A stretch of DNA of 64,000 nucleotides from Prosapia bicincta (lineage: Eukaryota; Arthropoda; Insecta; Hemiptera; Cercopidae), in assembly GCA_036971475.1 (NCBI GenBank), contig JBAIZL010000001.1, positions 141,800,692-141,864,691 of the forward strand. The letters run 5' to 3'. The position numbers and the translations under genes were made by a program. Below are positions 1-10,598 of the stretch, one piece after another (position 1 is the stretch's first letter; each line of letters starts with the position of its first letter). The notes beneath the pieces are model-generated. The model was not told the origin of the DNA, ran no database searches, and worked only from the letters and a program-made list of their open reading frames with translations.

Positions 1-363
1 TTTGAAGAACATTATAGAGCATTCAAAAACAAAAATTCTAAAGTATCAAATGTTGCAGCACACCTAATATCCCATAAACACGAAATAACAAATTACGAAA
101 ATAACCTAACCATACTTGAAATAAATAACAACCCAATAGAACTAAACTCACTAGAAAAATACCACATTTATAAAAACATACACAACAATTTAATGAATCT
201 ACAAACAACATATACAGAAGACATACTATATAGAAATATCATACACACAGATCAAGAAAAAGAGCGCGTAACGTCAACAAACAGACCGAACATCTACAAC
301 AGAAAAACATCAGTGATTCGACAATGGTCAATTGACCGAAAGGTGCCTCATCACTCAAGGTAA
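1..363 (+). pseudogene. Penelope-like element, C-terminal GIY-YIG fragment (cut by window edge)
   Basis: The frame is open from base 1 to TAA at 361-363 (120 codons). It reads FEEHYRAFK near the start and NVAAHLISHKHE soon after, the second half of a GIY-YIG endonuclease domain as found at the C-terminus of Penelope-like retroelements. In those elements it nicks DNA for target-primed reverse transcription. A second copy of the same family at 58475-58743 is very similar over its whole length and there follows a reverse transcriptase, which supports the assignment. The GIY-YIG N-terminus and the RT lie left of the window. The last codons run through the hammerhead-like structure at 312-355. It is probably a dead copy, but this part has no internal stop. 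Confidence 0.85.
312..355 (+). ncRNA. Hammerhead-like RNA motif, variant core (Penelope 3' end)
   Basis: Stem I is AGUGAU (312-317) paired with AUCACU (350-355), six perfect pairs. The box UCGACAA (318-324) stands where a hammerhead has CUGANGA. One extra U (325) precedes stem II, GGUC/GACC (326-329 with 334-337) with loop AAUU. GAAA follows at 338-341. Stem III is AGG-UG-CCU (341-348), then C349 at the expected cleavage position. Compared with the canonical core, C3 is U, U4 is C and G8 is A, so a 3-8 pair could form as U-A. The U4 change argues that this copy is weak or inactive. The related copy at 58808-58849 is more degraded. Confidence 0.5.
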
Positions 364-464
364 AATTATTGCACTTAATGGTGGATAAAATTACTTACAA
401 TAGTAATATATTAACTTCATAAAGTCAGTGCAACGGAAAAACAATGGATAACGTTAAATATCAA

Positions 465-466
<2 letters not shown>

Positions 467-517
<51 letters not shown>
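467..517. repeat. (AT)n microsatellite at Penelope 3' end
   Basis: A run of about 25 AT units starts right after the Penelope 3' end and continues, after the pogo-type insertion 522-1691, at 1694-1767. The two halves look like one array split by the insertion. Confidence 0.95.
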
Positions 518-521
<4 letters not shown>

Positions 522-1691
522 CAGTAAACTCCCGATTATCCATGGAATAGGGTGGCCCGGCAACGCCGGATAACGAATTCCCCGGATAATCCGCTATGAA
601 CAAAGAATACGCAAAACGATCGATAATCGATTATTATACCATAAGTTACACAAATAATGACCCCGGTTAATGCAATTCACAAATAGTCTTCAGAGGACAA
701 AATAAATACAGAAAATAATTTAAAATGTCGATGTATTTGACGGATTATAACATGTACATTTATATGTCTAACTATTTACAATACGTACATAAGTATATGT
801 CAAAAGTAAGTATGTTTGTACATATGTAATTTTCTTTACACATAATACTTTCACTTTTTAACATAAAAATTTATCACTTTCGTCTGTTTTTTTGTGAGCA
901 TTGATTTAGCTTTAATGTGCGATCTAATTTCCTTGAGAACCATTTTGTCACACAGTGAAGAGTCGTCTTGCTCTAATTATTGTGTCCGTTGTTTTCATCT
1001 CAAAAATTTTATTTCTACCATATACATGTTTATTTGGGACATTAAAACAGTGTATTAGACATTAAAATGTTGTTTTATTTATCGGTTTACAACAAAAAAA
1101 AGAAAATTTATATAAAATATCAACTAATACAAATGATAAAATACTGCATGACAAAAAATAAAATTCAATAAAAAAGACAGAGAAATAAAAATGACGCATA
1201 AAAATTCAAACTACCTACTACTTATTTTAGTATAATAACCACTCAAAGTTCAACTCGGAATGTTCGTTTCTACTTGTGTCACAAAGCCATAACGATCGAT
1301 AATGTATATGACAGACATGGATAATGCGTATGTCAGGTCCTAGACTATTTATAGCAGAGATTAGCTGATATTTGTTTACAATCTTATGATACACATTAGG
1401 TTTTCGGGCATCCAAGCATTTTGTCATTGTCTCTTATATACAGTAGTCAGTTCCCAACTCGCGTTGGTTCATTCAGTCTAACAGGAGTTATTGTTTATCC
1501 TTGCGTTATTTGAGATAGCTTAGTTTATTTTTATGATCATTGTTTTTACCGCATATTGTGCCACGTTGAGTGGTTAAAAAAAACAATAATGAATCTGTTT
1601 GGAATAAAAATTGAATATTTGTAAAACAATGGGAGACCCTGGATAATCCGCAAACCGGTTAATCCGCCCACGGATAATCGGGAGTTTACTG
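522..1691. mobile_element. Non-autonomous pogo/Tigger-type DNA transposon with perfect 20-bp TIRs
   Basis: The ends are perfect 20-bp inverted repeats, CAGTAAACTCCCGATTATCC at 522-541 and its reverse complement at 1672-1691. They are flanked by TA at 520-521 and 1692-1693, as expected for Tc1/mariner-pogo target duplication. Several GGATAATCCG-like subterminal repeats sit just inside both ends, typical of pogo/Tigger transposase binding sites. The 1170-bp body has no credible transposase; a 66-codon minus-strand frame at 1227-1427 is not recognisable. It was presumably mobilised in trans. It is inserted into an AT array. Confidence 0.88.
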
Positions 1692-1693
1692 TA

Positions 1694-1695
1694 TA

Positions 1696-1767
<72 letters not shown>
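1694..1767. repeat. (AT)n microsatellite
   Basis: An almost pure AT array directly abuts the right TIR of the pogo-type element. It is the continuation of the array at 467-517. Confidence 0.95.
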
Positions 1768-1771
<4 letters not shown>

Positions 1772-1960
1772 GATATGTATATAAGTACGTATACAAACAT
1801 TTCAAACTACACCCTACACACATGCTCAACACCCAATTACATTATTACTCACAAATACTTTTTGATATCATAACTCCTAATACTCACCAAAATACAGCCA
1901 CATCCCCAAACCTAATATCCCACTCTCACCCTTAACTACAAAAACCTTGAGATCAGTTAT

Positions 1961-2101
1961 GGTCTGAGCTGACAATGGGACACACCTCCTGTAGCAGTGG
2001 TCCTCAACAAATATAAGTAATTGCTGCTGTAGGCAAGTTGTAATGTATTTACAAGTGTTTTTAGTGAAAACTAGTAGCTGATGATGGAATCAACAAATAT
2101 T
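1961..2101 (+). repeat. Degenerate copy of hammerhead-bearing dispersed repeat
   Basis: This shares the order of motifs seen at 35160-35310 and 43047-43273: GGTCTGAG, TGACAATGGGACACA, TCCTCAAC, a TAAGTAA block, then AGTAGCTGATGATGG and AATCAACAAATA. The hammerhead-like part (1965-2008) keeps stem I TGAG/CTCA and a CUGACAA box. It has lost GAAA (GTAG at 1991-1994) and must be inactive. The shared order suggests a Penelope-type terminal repeat or a small non-autonomous relative. Confidence 0.6.
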
Positions 2102-4086
2102 ATATTTTTAGTCATATGCAAATTAGAATTAAAAAACTAATCACAATTAGCTCTAAATATTTTTAATGATAGAGTCTCTCTGAGTTCTGAATCAAACTTC
2201 CAGATTACCATACAGTTAGAACTAGATAATCAAGTGGATGAATAAAGAAATAGCAGTATTTTCAAAGTATTGGGATTTTTCTCTACTATGAATTATTTTT
2301 CTATCTTCTTTATGTGTTAAGATTCTATCACTATATTATGTTTATATTTTCTTTACTCTCACTGACAAAAAAAGATGTCAATCTTGTTGTTTATTTTTAA
2401 TATAACTAAAGATATATTTAATTATTTAACAAGTATAATCATATAGTATAAGTAGAGTAATATGATTTTTGTTAATTTTTGTTGATTTTTTTAATATCTG
2501 GAATCCTATTTATTACCTCTTGATGAAATTTTCTGAGTAGCTAGTAGACTTTTGGTATATTACCAATGGTAGGGAGCAGGTCTATTTTAACCCTTTTAAG
2601 ACTGTCCATTTCTGTCAAATAGCACACACCCAGTGAGAAAGACCACCCTGTTTTCCAGTTTTTTAAGATTCTATATAAATAGAAACAGAAATCTGATTTT
2701 TGTGTTATTTGTTCCATAATTACCTAGGTTAATTAATATTTTTGTTATAAATCATTCATTTTTTGAAGATTTTCGTGCATAGAGTCAATAAGTCTTACCA
2801 TATGAAACTTGCCATATCAAGTTTTCTTGATTTTCCACGTTTCCAAGCATATAAAATCTTTAAAAAAATCCTGTCACCTTGAAACTCTTACACATTATTC
2901 ACTAAGAGGTTATTACATATGTTGTGAATTTTAATTCTCTACACTGATAAAAACCTTACTTTTTAAAATTGTAGTCTATATTTGCTACCATCATTATGAG
3001 TCTGAATATAGCTATGCTTACATTGTTCTATATTTGCACTATAACTTTATTTACAGTTTATTTATTTACCTATACTATTTCCTAAAATCTGTAAATCTCC
3101 TATAATGTATGTGAAATGAAATTTTAACTGGTATGTTTTCAGATCCATTGCCCATGAAGTCCCTTATCATATCATATATATACAGTCCGGGATCTTTTCC
3201 CCGGCTTTGAACAAATAACTTTGTGCACATAATGTTTTCACAAACTAAGATTGAAAAACTAAATTAGATAATAAATTAGAAATTGTCAGAAATAATACTA
3301 AATAATTTGAAAGATATTCTTAGAATAAGTAATTACGAAATCCACAAAGAAAATGTACACATGATGAACACAACAGAAGAGAAGACTTGAGCAATGGAAA
3401 CAAACTAGCATGAACTAACCTAAAAAATGTTTGCCGCTTTCTAAATATTGTCCTTATTCATCGTCGTATTTTTTTAAATCCGTGTAAAAAAACATTCTGT
3501 TCTATACAGAATAAGCTTTCTTTTAGTAGTAATTATAAATTGCTCTGTTAATTGTAAGGAGAACTACAAGGTTTGAAGTTCCATGCCGATATATTGGTGC
3601 TCAGTCTTTTTCTATTGAAAGTCAGAGAGCCAATCTGGTTTTAAACCCTCATGGCTCATGGTTTTAAACGGGTTAAGCAAGGTAAACCTATGGCAGACAT
3701 GTTCCTTGACCACTCCTAGTACCAGGAAAGTAGTATTTCTAATTATGTAGACTTCTTCATTTGACCACAATATAGAATAGGTCAAACTCAGGGACACGTG
3801 TGAGTGAGCCATGAGCCTTCTCCATATCTCAGACTAGTCCGCACATTAAACCTGTGTAATATTCCTAATACTTTTCTCATCATACATTAGCGAAGTTAAC
3901 ATAAACTATACAGGTCCATTAAAAACTCATAAAATACAGCCAAATGCATTTGTTGGGCATTATTTATGTCATTTGTTTGCTAATGGACTGAAATGACACA
4001 ATGCAATTTTTGTTTAATTTAGCAGCGTATGTAATTTGATATTTATATAAAATTGTAAGCTAAAGTAAAATTACTGACTTTTCCAG
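2102..4086. other. No recognisable gene
   Basis: AT-rich non-coding sequence. I see no long frame with coding character and no clear repeat ends. If the exon at 4087 belongs to a multi-exon plus-strand gene, this is its last intron or part of it. A TACAGTCCGGGATC sequence at 3181-3194 resembles a transposon end, but I found no partner. Confidence 0.5.
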
Positions 4087-4214
4087 GTGCCTTTGGTCCA
4101 TCATCACCGAATCACAAAACCCATCATAGTAATGGAACCATCGTACTCAGGTCAGGGAAGCTAAAGGGACGAAAGAAGCGAAATATGTTGAAGAATGCTT
4201 GTAGAATATTATGA
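4087..4214 (+). CDS. Candidate terminal coding exon with polybasic CaaX-like tail
   Basis: A good acceptor (pyrimidine tract, CTTTTCCAG ending at 4086) precedes an open stretch to TGA at 4212-4214. The first two bases complete a split codon. The 41 codons end in KLKGRKKRNMLKNACRIL: lysine/arginine-rich, then Cys-Arg-Ile-Leu at the very C-terminus. A basic run plus CaaX ending in Leu is the membrane-anchoring layout of geranylgeranylated small GTPases and some other proteins. Base composition is richer in G/C than its surroundings. AATAAA-like signals follow near 4454. I do not recognise the protein and no upstream exon is visible, so this is a candidate exon only. Confidence 0.45.
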
Positions 4215-5410
4215 TATTTTTATTTTTGTATAGTTATCATGTTGTACAGTGTAAAGTATGACATAGTAATATATAATACTCATGCTCTCTATTTTCGACC
4301 ATTAACTCACCTTTTGTTACGAGATTGTTTTGTATTTTAATTTTTTATGACGTTTTATATTTTAATTTTAATGACTAAACTTAGGAAATGGTTTTATAAT
4401 GCAATAACAATGTGAATTAAATATAATAATGTTTTATTAGATAGTTTAAAATCAAATAAATTGATAAACAGAACGTTACAACAGCCGAATGAATAATTTG
4501 TAAACTTGTTAGGGTAAGGAATTAGATTTCATAAAGGAATTACAAATTATGATAAATTTCATTTTAGTGTTTTATTCATGATTTCCCTAATTTTTTAACA
4601 GTATAAATAAAATGCAATGTATAACTTCAACAATGTATTCCATTTTTAAAATCTATATGACAAATAATTTTTATACTTCTCTTGTATACGTTTTGATAAC
4701 TACAAGCTTCATTATTTTCCTTAGTTTACTTTTTCTGAAATTGTCACAGTCATAATTGTTTATATTCAACTCCTTTTACTAAACATGGATGTTAGTAAGA
4801 ACTAGACAGGTTGGATGTTGAGATTTAAACATAATACAGAGTTTTAAAATTACTCAACATTTTGTCTGTTTTAAAAAAAGTATTATTCCTCTTTGAATAA
4901 AATTTGCCATTCAAGCCATAACTACAGGGATACTCAGTCACACATAGACCATAAAAGGGAAATGAATCAACTAGACAATTCATAACTTACTAAAGTAAAT
5001 GAATTTAATTTTGCAAGTCATTACATTTAGGAATAATATGGCATATTAGTAATCGTAGACAGAAAAACCAGTAAAGTCCCGAAAACTCGATATTCCGTAC
5101 CACTCAACACATTGAGGATAATTATATTTCAGTCTCTTCCTAATATTCAGCAGGCGATGTGTGAAAAGGAGTGAGAGGAAGTGCAAAGGTCTCTCTATTT
5201 TTAACAAGCACATTCCTATGCTTGCAGCACACTTCACAGTTTTTTGTCAACTCTCTGCCTGTGGACTTTTTCACCCCTTCCGCTCGTCAAACAACTCAGT
5301 TCTGTTCCATTTACATTATGACTGAGTTTCAGTGTCCTATCTTGTGTACATATTGCAGTTTCAAGTTTTAGTTGGTTAGTTTTATATTTATAATGTAGTG
5401 ACTCAGTAAC
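4215..5410. other. 3' flank of candidate exon, then AT-rich sequence
   Basis: Probably the 3' UTR of the candidate exon at first, with several AATAAA signals between about 4430 and 4620. Nothing else is recognisable up to the decayed Tigger transposase. Confidence 0.4.
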
Positions 5411-6890
5411 TATGGCATTGCAAAAGAAAATAAAACAGTTTAACGTTTCGAAGGAGTTGAAGTTTGAAGCTTTGAAGAGGTTAGAAAGGGTGAAAGTGTA
5501 AATAAACTAATGTTGGAGTTAGGTATTAGGAAAACAACATTGTTTGGTTGAAGGAGCAGTGCACTGAGTCTTTAAAAGATGAAAAAATATGAAAGAAGGA
5601 GAATATGAAAAAGTTAGCAAGGCCCTTTATTTGTGGTTTAGAAGTCACAGGGAAAAAAGAACTCCCATTCCAGGTCCTATGCTTCAAGGAAAAGCTCTCA
5701 AGTTCTACTATTAGTTTAAGAAAGAAGAACCTGGTTTCACTGCAAGCATTGGTTGGTTTGACCGGTGGAAGAAGGGATATGGTGTCAGGTAACAACATAT
5801 GGGGGGGGGGGGATAAACTCTAGGCAAAAAACAAGAGTGTGAATGAGTTTAATATAAGGTTACATTGTTTGATTAATGAAGAAGGTTTGATTGGTGACCA
5901 AGTTTATAACTCTGATTAAGAGGCCTGAACTTTCGAATGCTTCCTTCAAAGATACTTGCATCACAGCACAAAAAATCTGCTCCAAGACGGAAGAGGACTA
6001 AGGAGAGATTAACCATTTTGGCGTGCAGCAATGCAATTGGGAAACACAAAATGAAATGCTCCTAATTTGAAAATCTAAACACTGTTGTGCTTTTAAAAAT
6101 GCATAAATATGTGTGGATGGATGGGATCACCTCAAAGGAGTGGTTTACTCAACAGTTTGTCCCGATAAAAAGTTTTTTAAACGAAAAGGACTTTCTAGGA
6201 AAGCCGTCTTGGTACTTGACAATGCTTCATCTTGTTCTGACCTTGAAGAGTTACAAAATGACAAAATAAAATTATTATTTCTTCCACCCAATATGACTTC
6301 TTTATGTCAGCCAATGGATCAAGGAGTTTTAGAATCAGTAAAAAAATCTATAGATAGAAGCTCCTTTCATCTATTATCCTAGATATTGATGATGAAATGG
6401 ATGTGGTGTAGAAACTAAAGACAAATGGTTATCTGGATGTCATTGGTTGAATTTCTTAGTCTTGCATTGAACTTCCATCCTTGACCCTTTGCCCGATCAT
6501 CGAGAAAGCGGCTCAATCCCGTGGAAAATGATTTTGAAGAAAAAAAAAGATTGTTGAAGGTTGTCTGTTGAAGAACCTCCTGGGCACTGAAGAAGCAACA
6601 GAAGAGGATGTAGAGAATTGGATAAAAGAGGATGGAAGCAGTGAGCCTTTAGGAGGCAGTGAAATCGTTTTGGCTGTGACCGAAAAAGATAGAAATTAAT
6701 ATGGAACGCAAGATGACAATGACAATGATGTCGAAGACAACAAAATAAGTCACAGGGATGAACTTCAAGCTGTAGAAGAAGCGTTGGGGTATTTTGAGCA
6801 ATATGGTGAATCGGGAGCAGACATCTTGATGGCGCAGTGCATCATAGATCTCAACCTGAGAAGTAGTCCAAGAGGACACGTTTTTTCCAC
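5411..6890 (+). pseudogene. Decayed Tigger/jerky-type (pogo superfamily) transposase
   Basis: Scattered frames on the plus strand together give a Tigger/jerky transposase. An N-terminal centromere-binding-type helix-turn-helix starts at ATG 5411 (MALQKKIKQF, then KFEALKRLERV and LMLELGI). A second DNA-binding domain follows at about 5630-5790 (LWFRSHREKRTPIPGP, GWFDRWKKGYGV). A DDE segment lies at 6113-6350, with VLVLDNASSCSDLEEL, LLFLPPNMTSLCQPMDQGV and the second catalytic Asp in LDN. Stops and frameshifts interrupt it many times, and a G homopolymer at 5801-5811 marks one break. An acidic C-terminal part is recognisable to about 6890. No TIRs were found, so the element boundaries are unknown. 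Confidence 0.8.
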
Positions 6891-7216
6891 ACAATGACAT
6901 TTTGCACACAACTTTTATCCAGTAAGTTATTATGTCAGTTTATTTATTTATTATAGCCTGTTTATTATTGATCTTTGTTCATTGATATTATTTGTTTATT
7001 TTGTTTCATTTACAGTCATTACTGGTTGTGTTAATTTCATTTTTTCCAACAAGAAAAAATTCTTTAAGCTTTTATTTAATACTTGCCCTATTTTGTAACA
7101 GTATTAAAACATGAACCATAAAAAAGTATGAATCTGAGTACATGTGCTATTGGCCTTTCCTCCACAAAGCTAGAGCAGGTGGACGACAAACATTATTTGG
7201 ATGCTGAGTCTCAGTC

Positions 7217-7480
7217 TCAGTACAGTACTGTATAGTTGGCTGTGGTCCGTTGCCAGGTGGCTGGCCCTGGTACTCTTTCACATTGGTTCGTTGTTTTGTT
7301 GTTCATAATGGATTCTAAAAGAAAACTAGATGTCTTGTCATTAGCAGATAGATTAGTGTAGATCAATAACCAATAAAATAAACGAGGTATGGGTAAACAG
7401 TTAGCTGAGATGTAAAGTGTTGGACCGTAAATGATTTTAGAGATTAAAAGGAGCAAACCTACCCTTTTAAACTTCGTATT
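7217..7480 (+). pseudogene. Tigger-like transposase, N-terminal fragment
   Basis: ATG at 7309 starts MDSKRKLDVLSLADRLV, followed after a stop by NKRGMGKQLAEM. This is the typical opening of a Tigger/jerky helix-turn-helix (SKRK..VLSL..RL.....G...QLA). It is a different copy from the one at 5411 and is broken after about 50 codons. The upstream CAGTACTGTA at 7222-7231 could be the remains of a pogo-type end. Confidence 0.6.
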
Positions 7481-7508
7481 AGTAATAGTAGATATTAAAT
7501 TAATTAAC

Positions 7509-8264
7509 AACTTTCCAAACTTATAATTTAATTACATTTATGAAAAACCTTGTTATAAATATAAAATGTTTTAAATAAATACTTAACCCTTAGCACGCGG
7601 GACATATAAAGGGCAAGTAACAGATTACGTGCTATTAGATAAAAAACCTTTTTTGTGAAATGTTCAAACTTCTATTTAATTCTGAGTTCCTAAAGATGTA
7701 TTTGAACAAAAAAAATTATAAATTAGTTATTTTTATAATTTTGTATATTTTTATACTAGGTAATTCAAGATATCAGTAAATCCATTTAAAATAAAATTAA
7801 AGTAACTAAAATTATTATTCACCAAATCATAAACAATAAATTATTTTTACATTACAAACAAAGGTCACTCACGTAAACAGTAAACAACTATAGCAATCAC
7901 AATGCGAACACAAAATACGACAGTTGACAGACGCTGCGTCCTGCATAGAATACCCATTATACGCGTATGCATAGACCACGTAATGGCGCCTGGTGGCTAA
8001 AACAACAGAATGTGGATCAGTAGCGAGTGGCCAAAAACAATAAATGTAGCAGAGGAGTTTATTTATATCAAACAAACATTGTCACACATTGAAATGGACT
8101 TTAAACAAACAACTAGGACTTCCATGAACAAAATATTGTAAATACGTGATTGTTCATAATACGCGCTGGCATAGATTTCAGCCTTACAAGAAATCACGTT
8201 ATACGCGTGCAAAGGGTTAATTAAAATTTTTCAAAAAATAAATGAAATTATAAGTTTGGTAGGG
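7509..8264. repeat. Palindromic repeat split by the piggyBac-type MITE
   Basis: CCAAACTTATAATTTAATT near 7515-7533 recurs inverted near 8240-8258 (AAATTATAAGTTTGG). The arms extend to about 7560 on one side and 8226 on the other. The arms flank the TTAA-bounded MITE at 7587-8216, so an older hairpin element probably received the younger insertion. Confidence 0.55.
7587..8216. mobile_element. piggyBac-type MITE with TTAA target duplication
   Basis: TTAA flanks both ends (7583-7586 and 8217-8220). Inside them are terminal inverted repeats CCCTTAGCACGCG (7587-7599) and CGCGTGCAAAGGG (8204-8216), 12 of 13 positions complementary. TTAA plus a CCCTTT-type end is the signature of piggyBac superfamily insertions. 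Several TACGCG motifs (7960-7966, 8159-8165, 8201-8206) act as subterminal repeats. There is no transposase; a 68-codon minus frame inside is not recognisable. Length is 630 bp, fitting a MITE moved in trans. Confidence 0.85.
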
Positions 8265-9989
8265 GCTTAATTAGTTTAATAAAAATATTAAGATTATTCC
8301 ATCATTATGGATCTTTGAGTATAAGTTATACCAGTATCTCACCTAAAATCCTCAAGTTAAAATATACAAAGAACTAAAATTACACATTTTAAATTGAAAT
8401 TTAACACATATGAACATTCATTATCTACAAACACATTTAGAAATATTTTGAATTGAAATTAGAAACAAAAGTATTTTGTACAAAATACAGTATATATTTT
8501 AAATAGTCAAAATGTTTTACAAAAAAGTGTAAATTCTTAACTTAATTATTCATTTCTTCACAAGCACAGACTAAAAACGATCTTTCATTACAGTCAGGCC
8601 AATGATATATTTCCATTTGTTCCAAATGTAGGTAGTGGAAGTTGTTATTCCAAATCTTTCTCTTGTTAGCCTGATCCTCTTTGTGTTTCAGCTCTTTCAG
8701 AACGATCTTACAGAAGCCAAGAATTTTGGACAAACAATGTTTGACTCTTACTGGAAGTCATTTATTTTGAACCCTGATACAGAAATGACCACCTAAAACC
8801 TCTTTCTATAGCATTTTTAGGAAGTTCTTTAACTTTATCCTGAATTACCTTGTAAATTACATTAGCATTGTTATGTTGAGGAATGAGAAAACAATCACCA
8901 GTATTTATCTTTGTCTACATTTTATTTTATCAACTAATTCAACACTTGTATTATTATAAGGACACTATCGTTCTATGCCATTAATCTTAAATTAAAAACA
9001 CATCATCTTCCGAGGAAAGGGTCAACACAGGTAGTACTAGTTTATTATTTTTAGTTTATTTTTAACACCGATGGTTTATATTATTCCAAAGGGAAACATT
9101 GTTGAGGTATCAGGTCTGTCCTTTGCAGTTTTCATAAAAGGTGGAACTGCAATTCTTGTATGATTGTGGTAATAGTCCCAACAAGTTTTAACTGATGGTT
9201 GTGAGAAGGCCTTAAGATAGTAGTATAGACACAAACCAATTGTCACATATATATTCCTGTTACTATTTGATATGAGTGCAACAAGCAATTTCACAATACT
9301 ATGAGAATCATTTTCTACATTGTAAGGATCTTTTATTTTTGTGTTTCACAGTATATTTAACATTGCTTGTAACATACTTTGGCTGTTAATGGATGTGTAT
9401 AAACCGTATTTAGCAGATTGACTTCAAATGCAATGGAAGGATGAAAACATTCTCCTGAATGCCTCTAACATCTCATGAAATATAACATTATTTAAAAGGT
9501 TACAATGTTTCTTACACTTTTCATTGAACTCATCAATCAAAATTCTTACAACAGCTCCTTTGTCAATAATTGTTCACCCCTCTGTAGCCATGAAGTTATT
9601 ACATTTTATGCATTAAAATAATATTAATAATAATCATATGCATTAGTAGAAAATAATGCCCATAACACTGAGGAACAAAATCAAACTTTTTTTTAGCACA
9701 TGTAAACAAATTAGTGATCTTAAAAAAACGTTTCAAGCAGAATTCAAATATGTAATCCATTTTTTCCTATCACCCTGTTTTTTGTGACATGCAGGTAAAC
9801 CTCTTTGAAAAAACTTTTTTAAAAAACAACCCTCTTTAGTGTCCAACAGTAATCTGCTAGCATACTTGCACTCTACTTTCTGTTACTGCTATTTGCTGGT
9901 AGAAGCGCTCATGCTTGTCACTGACTGTGAAATTTCATTCCAAGATTATCTAATAATTTTCAAAGCATCTAAAACATTGAATTGTTTCC
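8265..9989. other. Unassigned repeat-derived sequence
   Basis: Short minus-strand frames (for example 8542-8733 and 9076-9294) have some coding character but match nothing I recognise. They may be the eroded distal part of the minus-strand Tigger element that ends at 10596. No host exon is evident. Confidence 0.4.
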
Positions 9990-10596
9990 AAAAATCTTCA
10001 ACAGAGAGCTTGTTGTTCTGTCTCATAACTTCATACAGGATGAGCAAATGAACTCCATCTGCTTCTTGTTTAATAAACTCTAAATATTTTGTTGACTCCC
10101 TGATCCATCAGTTGAAGCAAACTAGTTGTCTGGTGGCAAAAATAACACTTTCACACATTTGTGGAAATTAGTTGAAGTAGTAGGAAGATGGCCTGCTGCA
10201 TTGTCAATTAATAGGAATTTCTTTAGACCGACAATTACATTCGACTTGAGGTATGAGATGAAGACCAAACCAGTCCTCAATAGGAGAAGCTGACACCCAA
10301 GCCTTATGATTTAACTTTTAAAATCACAGCCAAGATAGCTTTAGAGATATTTTTTAATACCTCTGGATTTTCTGAGTGATAAACTATGAGAAGTCTTACA
10401 GTCAAAAGCTGTATTTGCTCTAACCATCACTGTCAATCAGTCTTTGGGGGCCTTAAAATCTGGAAATATTTTCTCTTTATGCGCTATGAGAGTTCTTTTA
10501 GACATTTTCTTCCAGAACAAGCCATTTTCTGCGTAACCCAGACAGCATGATTTAAAATCTTGTAACTTGGGAATCGCATAAGTCGAGGTACTACTG
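9990..10596 (-). pseudogene. Decayed Tigger transposase with terminal inverted repeat
   Basis: Reading from 10596 on the minus strand, the end is CAGTAGTACCTCGACTTATG, a classic Tigger-type TIR followed by TA at 10597-10598. Shortly inside comes NGLFWKKMSKRTLIAHKEK and then F.APKD.LTVMV, matching the region before the DDE core of Tigger transposases. Further on are FLLIDNAAGHLP, VKVLFLPPDN and a frameshifted MDQGV block at about 10093-10112. The DNA-binding domains that should precede NGLFW are missing, so the copy lost its 5' half internally as well as carrying stops. The distal end is not clear. Confidence 0.75.
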
Positions 10597-10598
10597 TA

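Noticed and set aside
2058..2092. CTGATGATGG in the repeat at 1961-2101 as a hammerhead core
   Set aside because: No GAAA follows with a closing stem II. In the sister copies this position reads CTCACGTGAAGATGG, so the match is a chance mutation.
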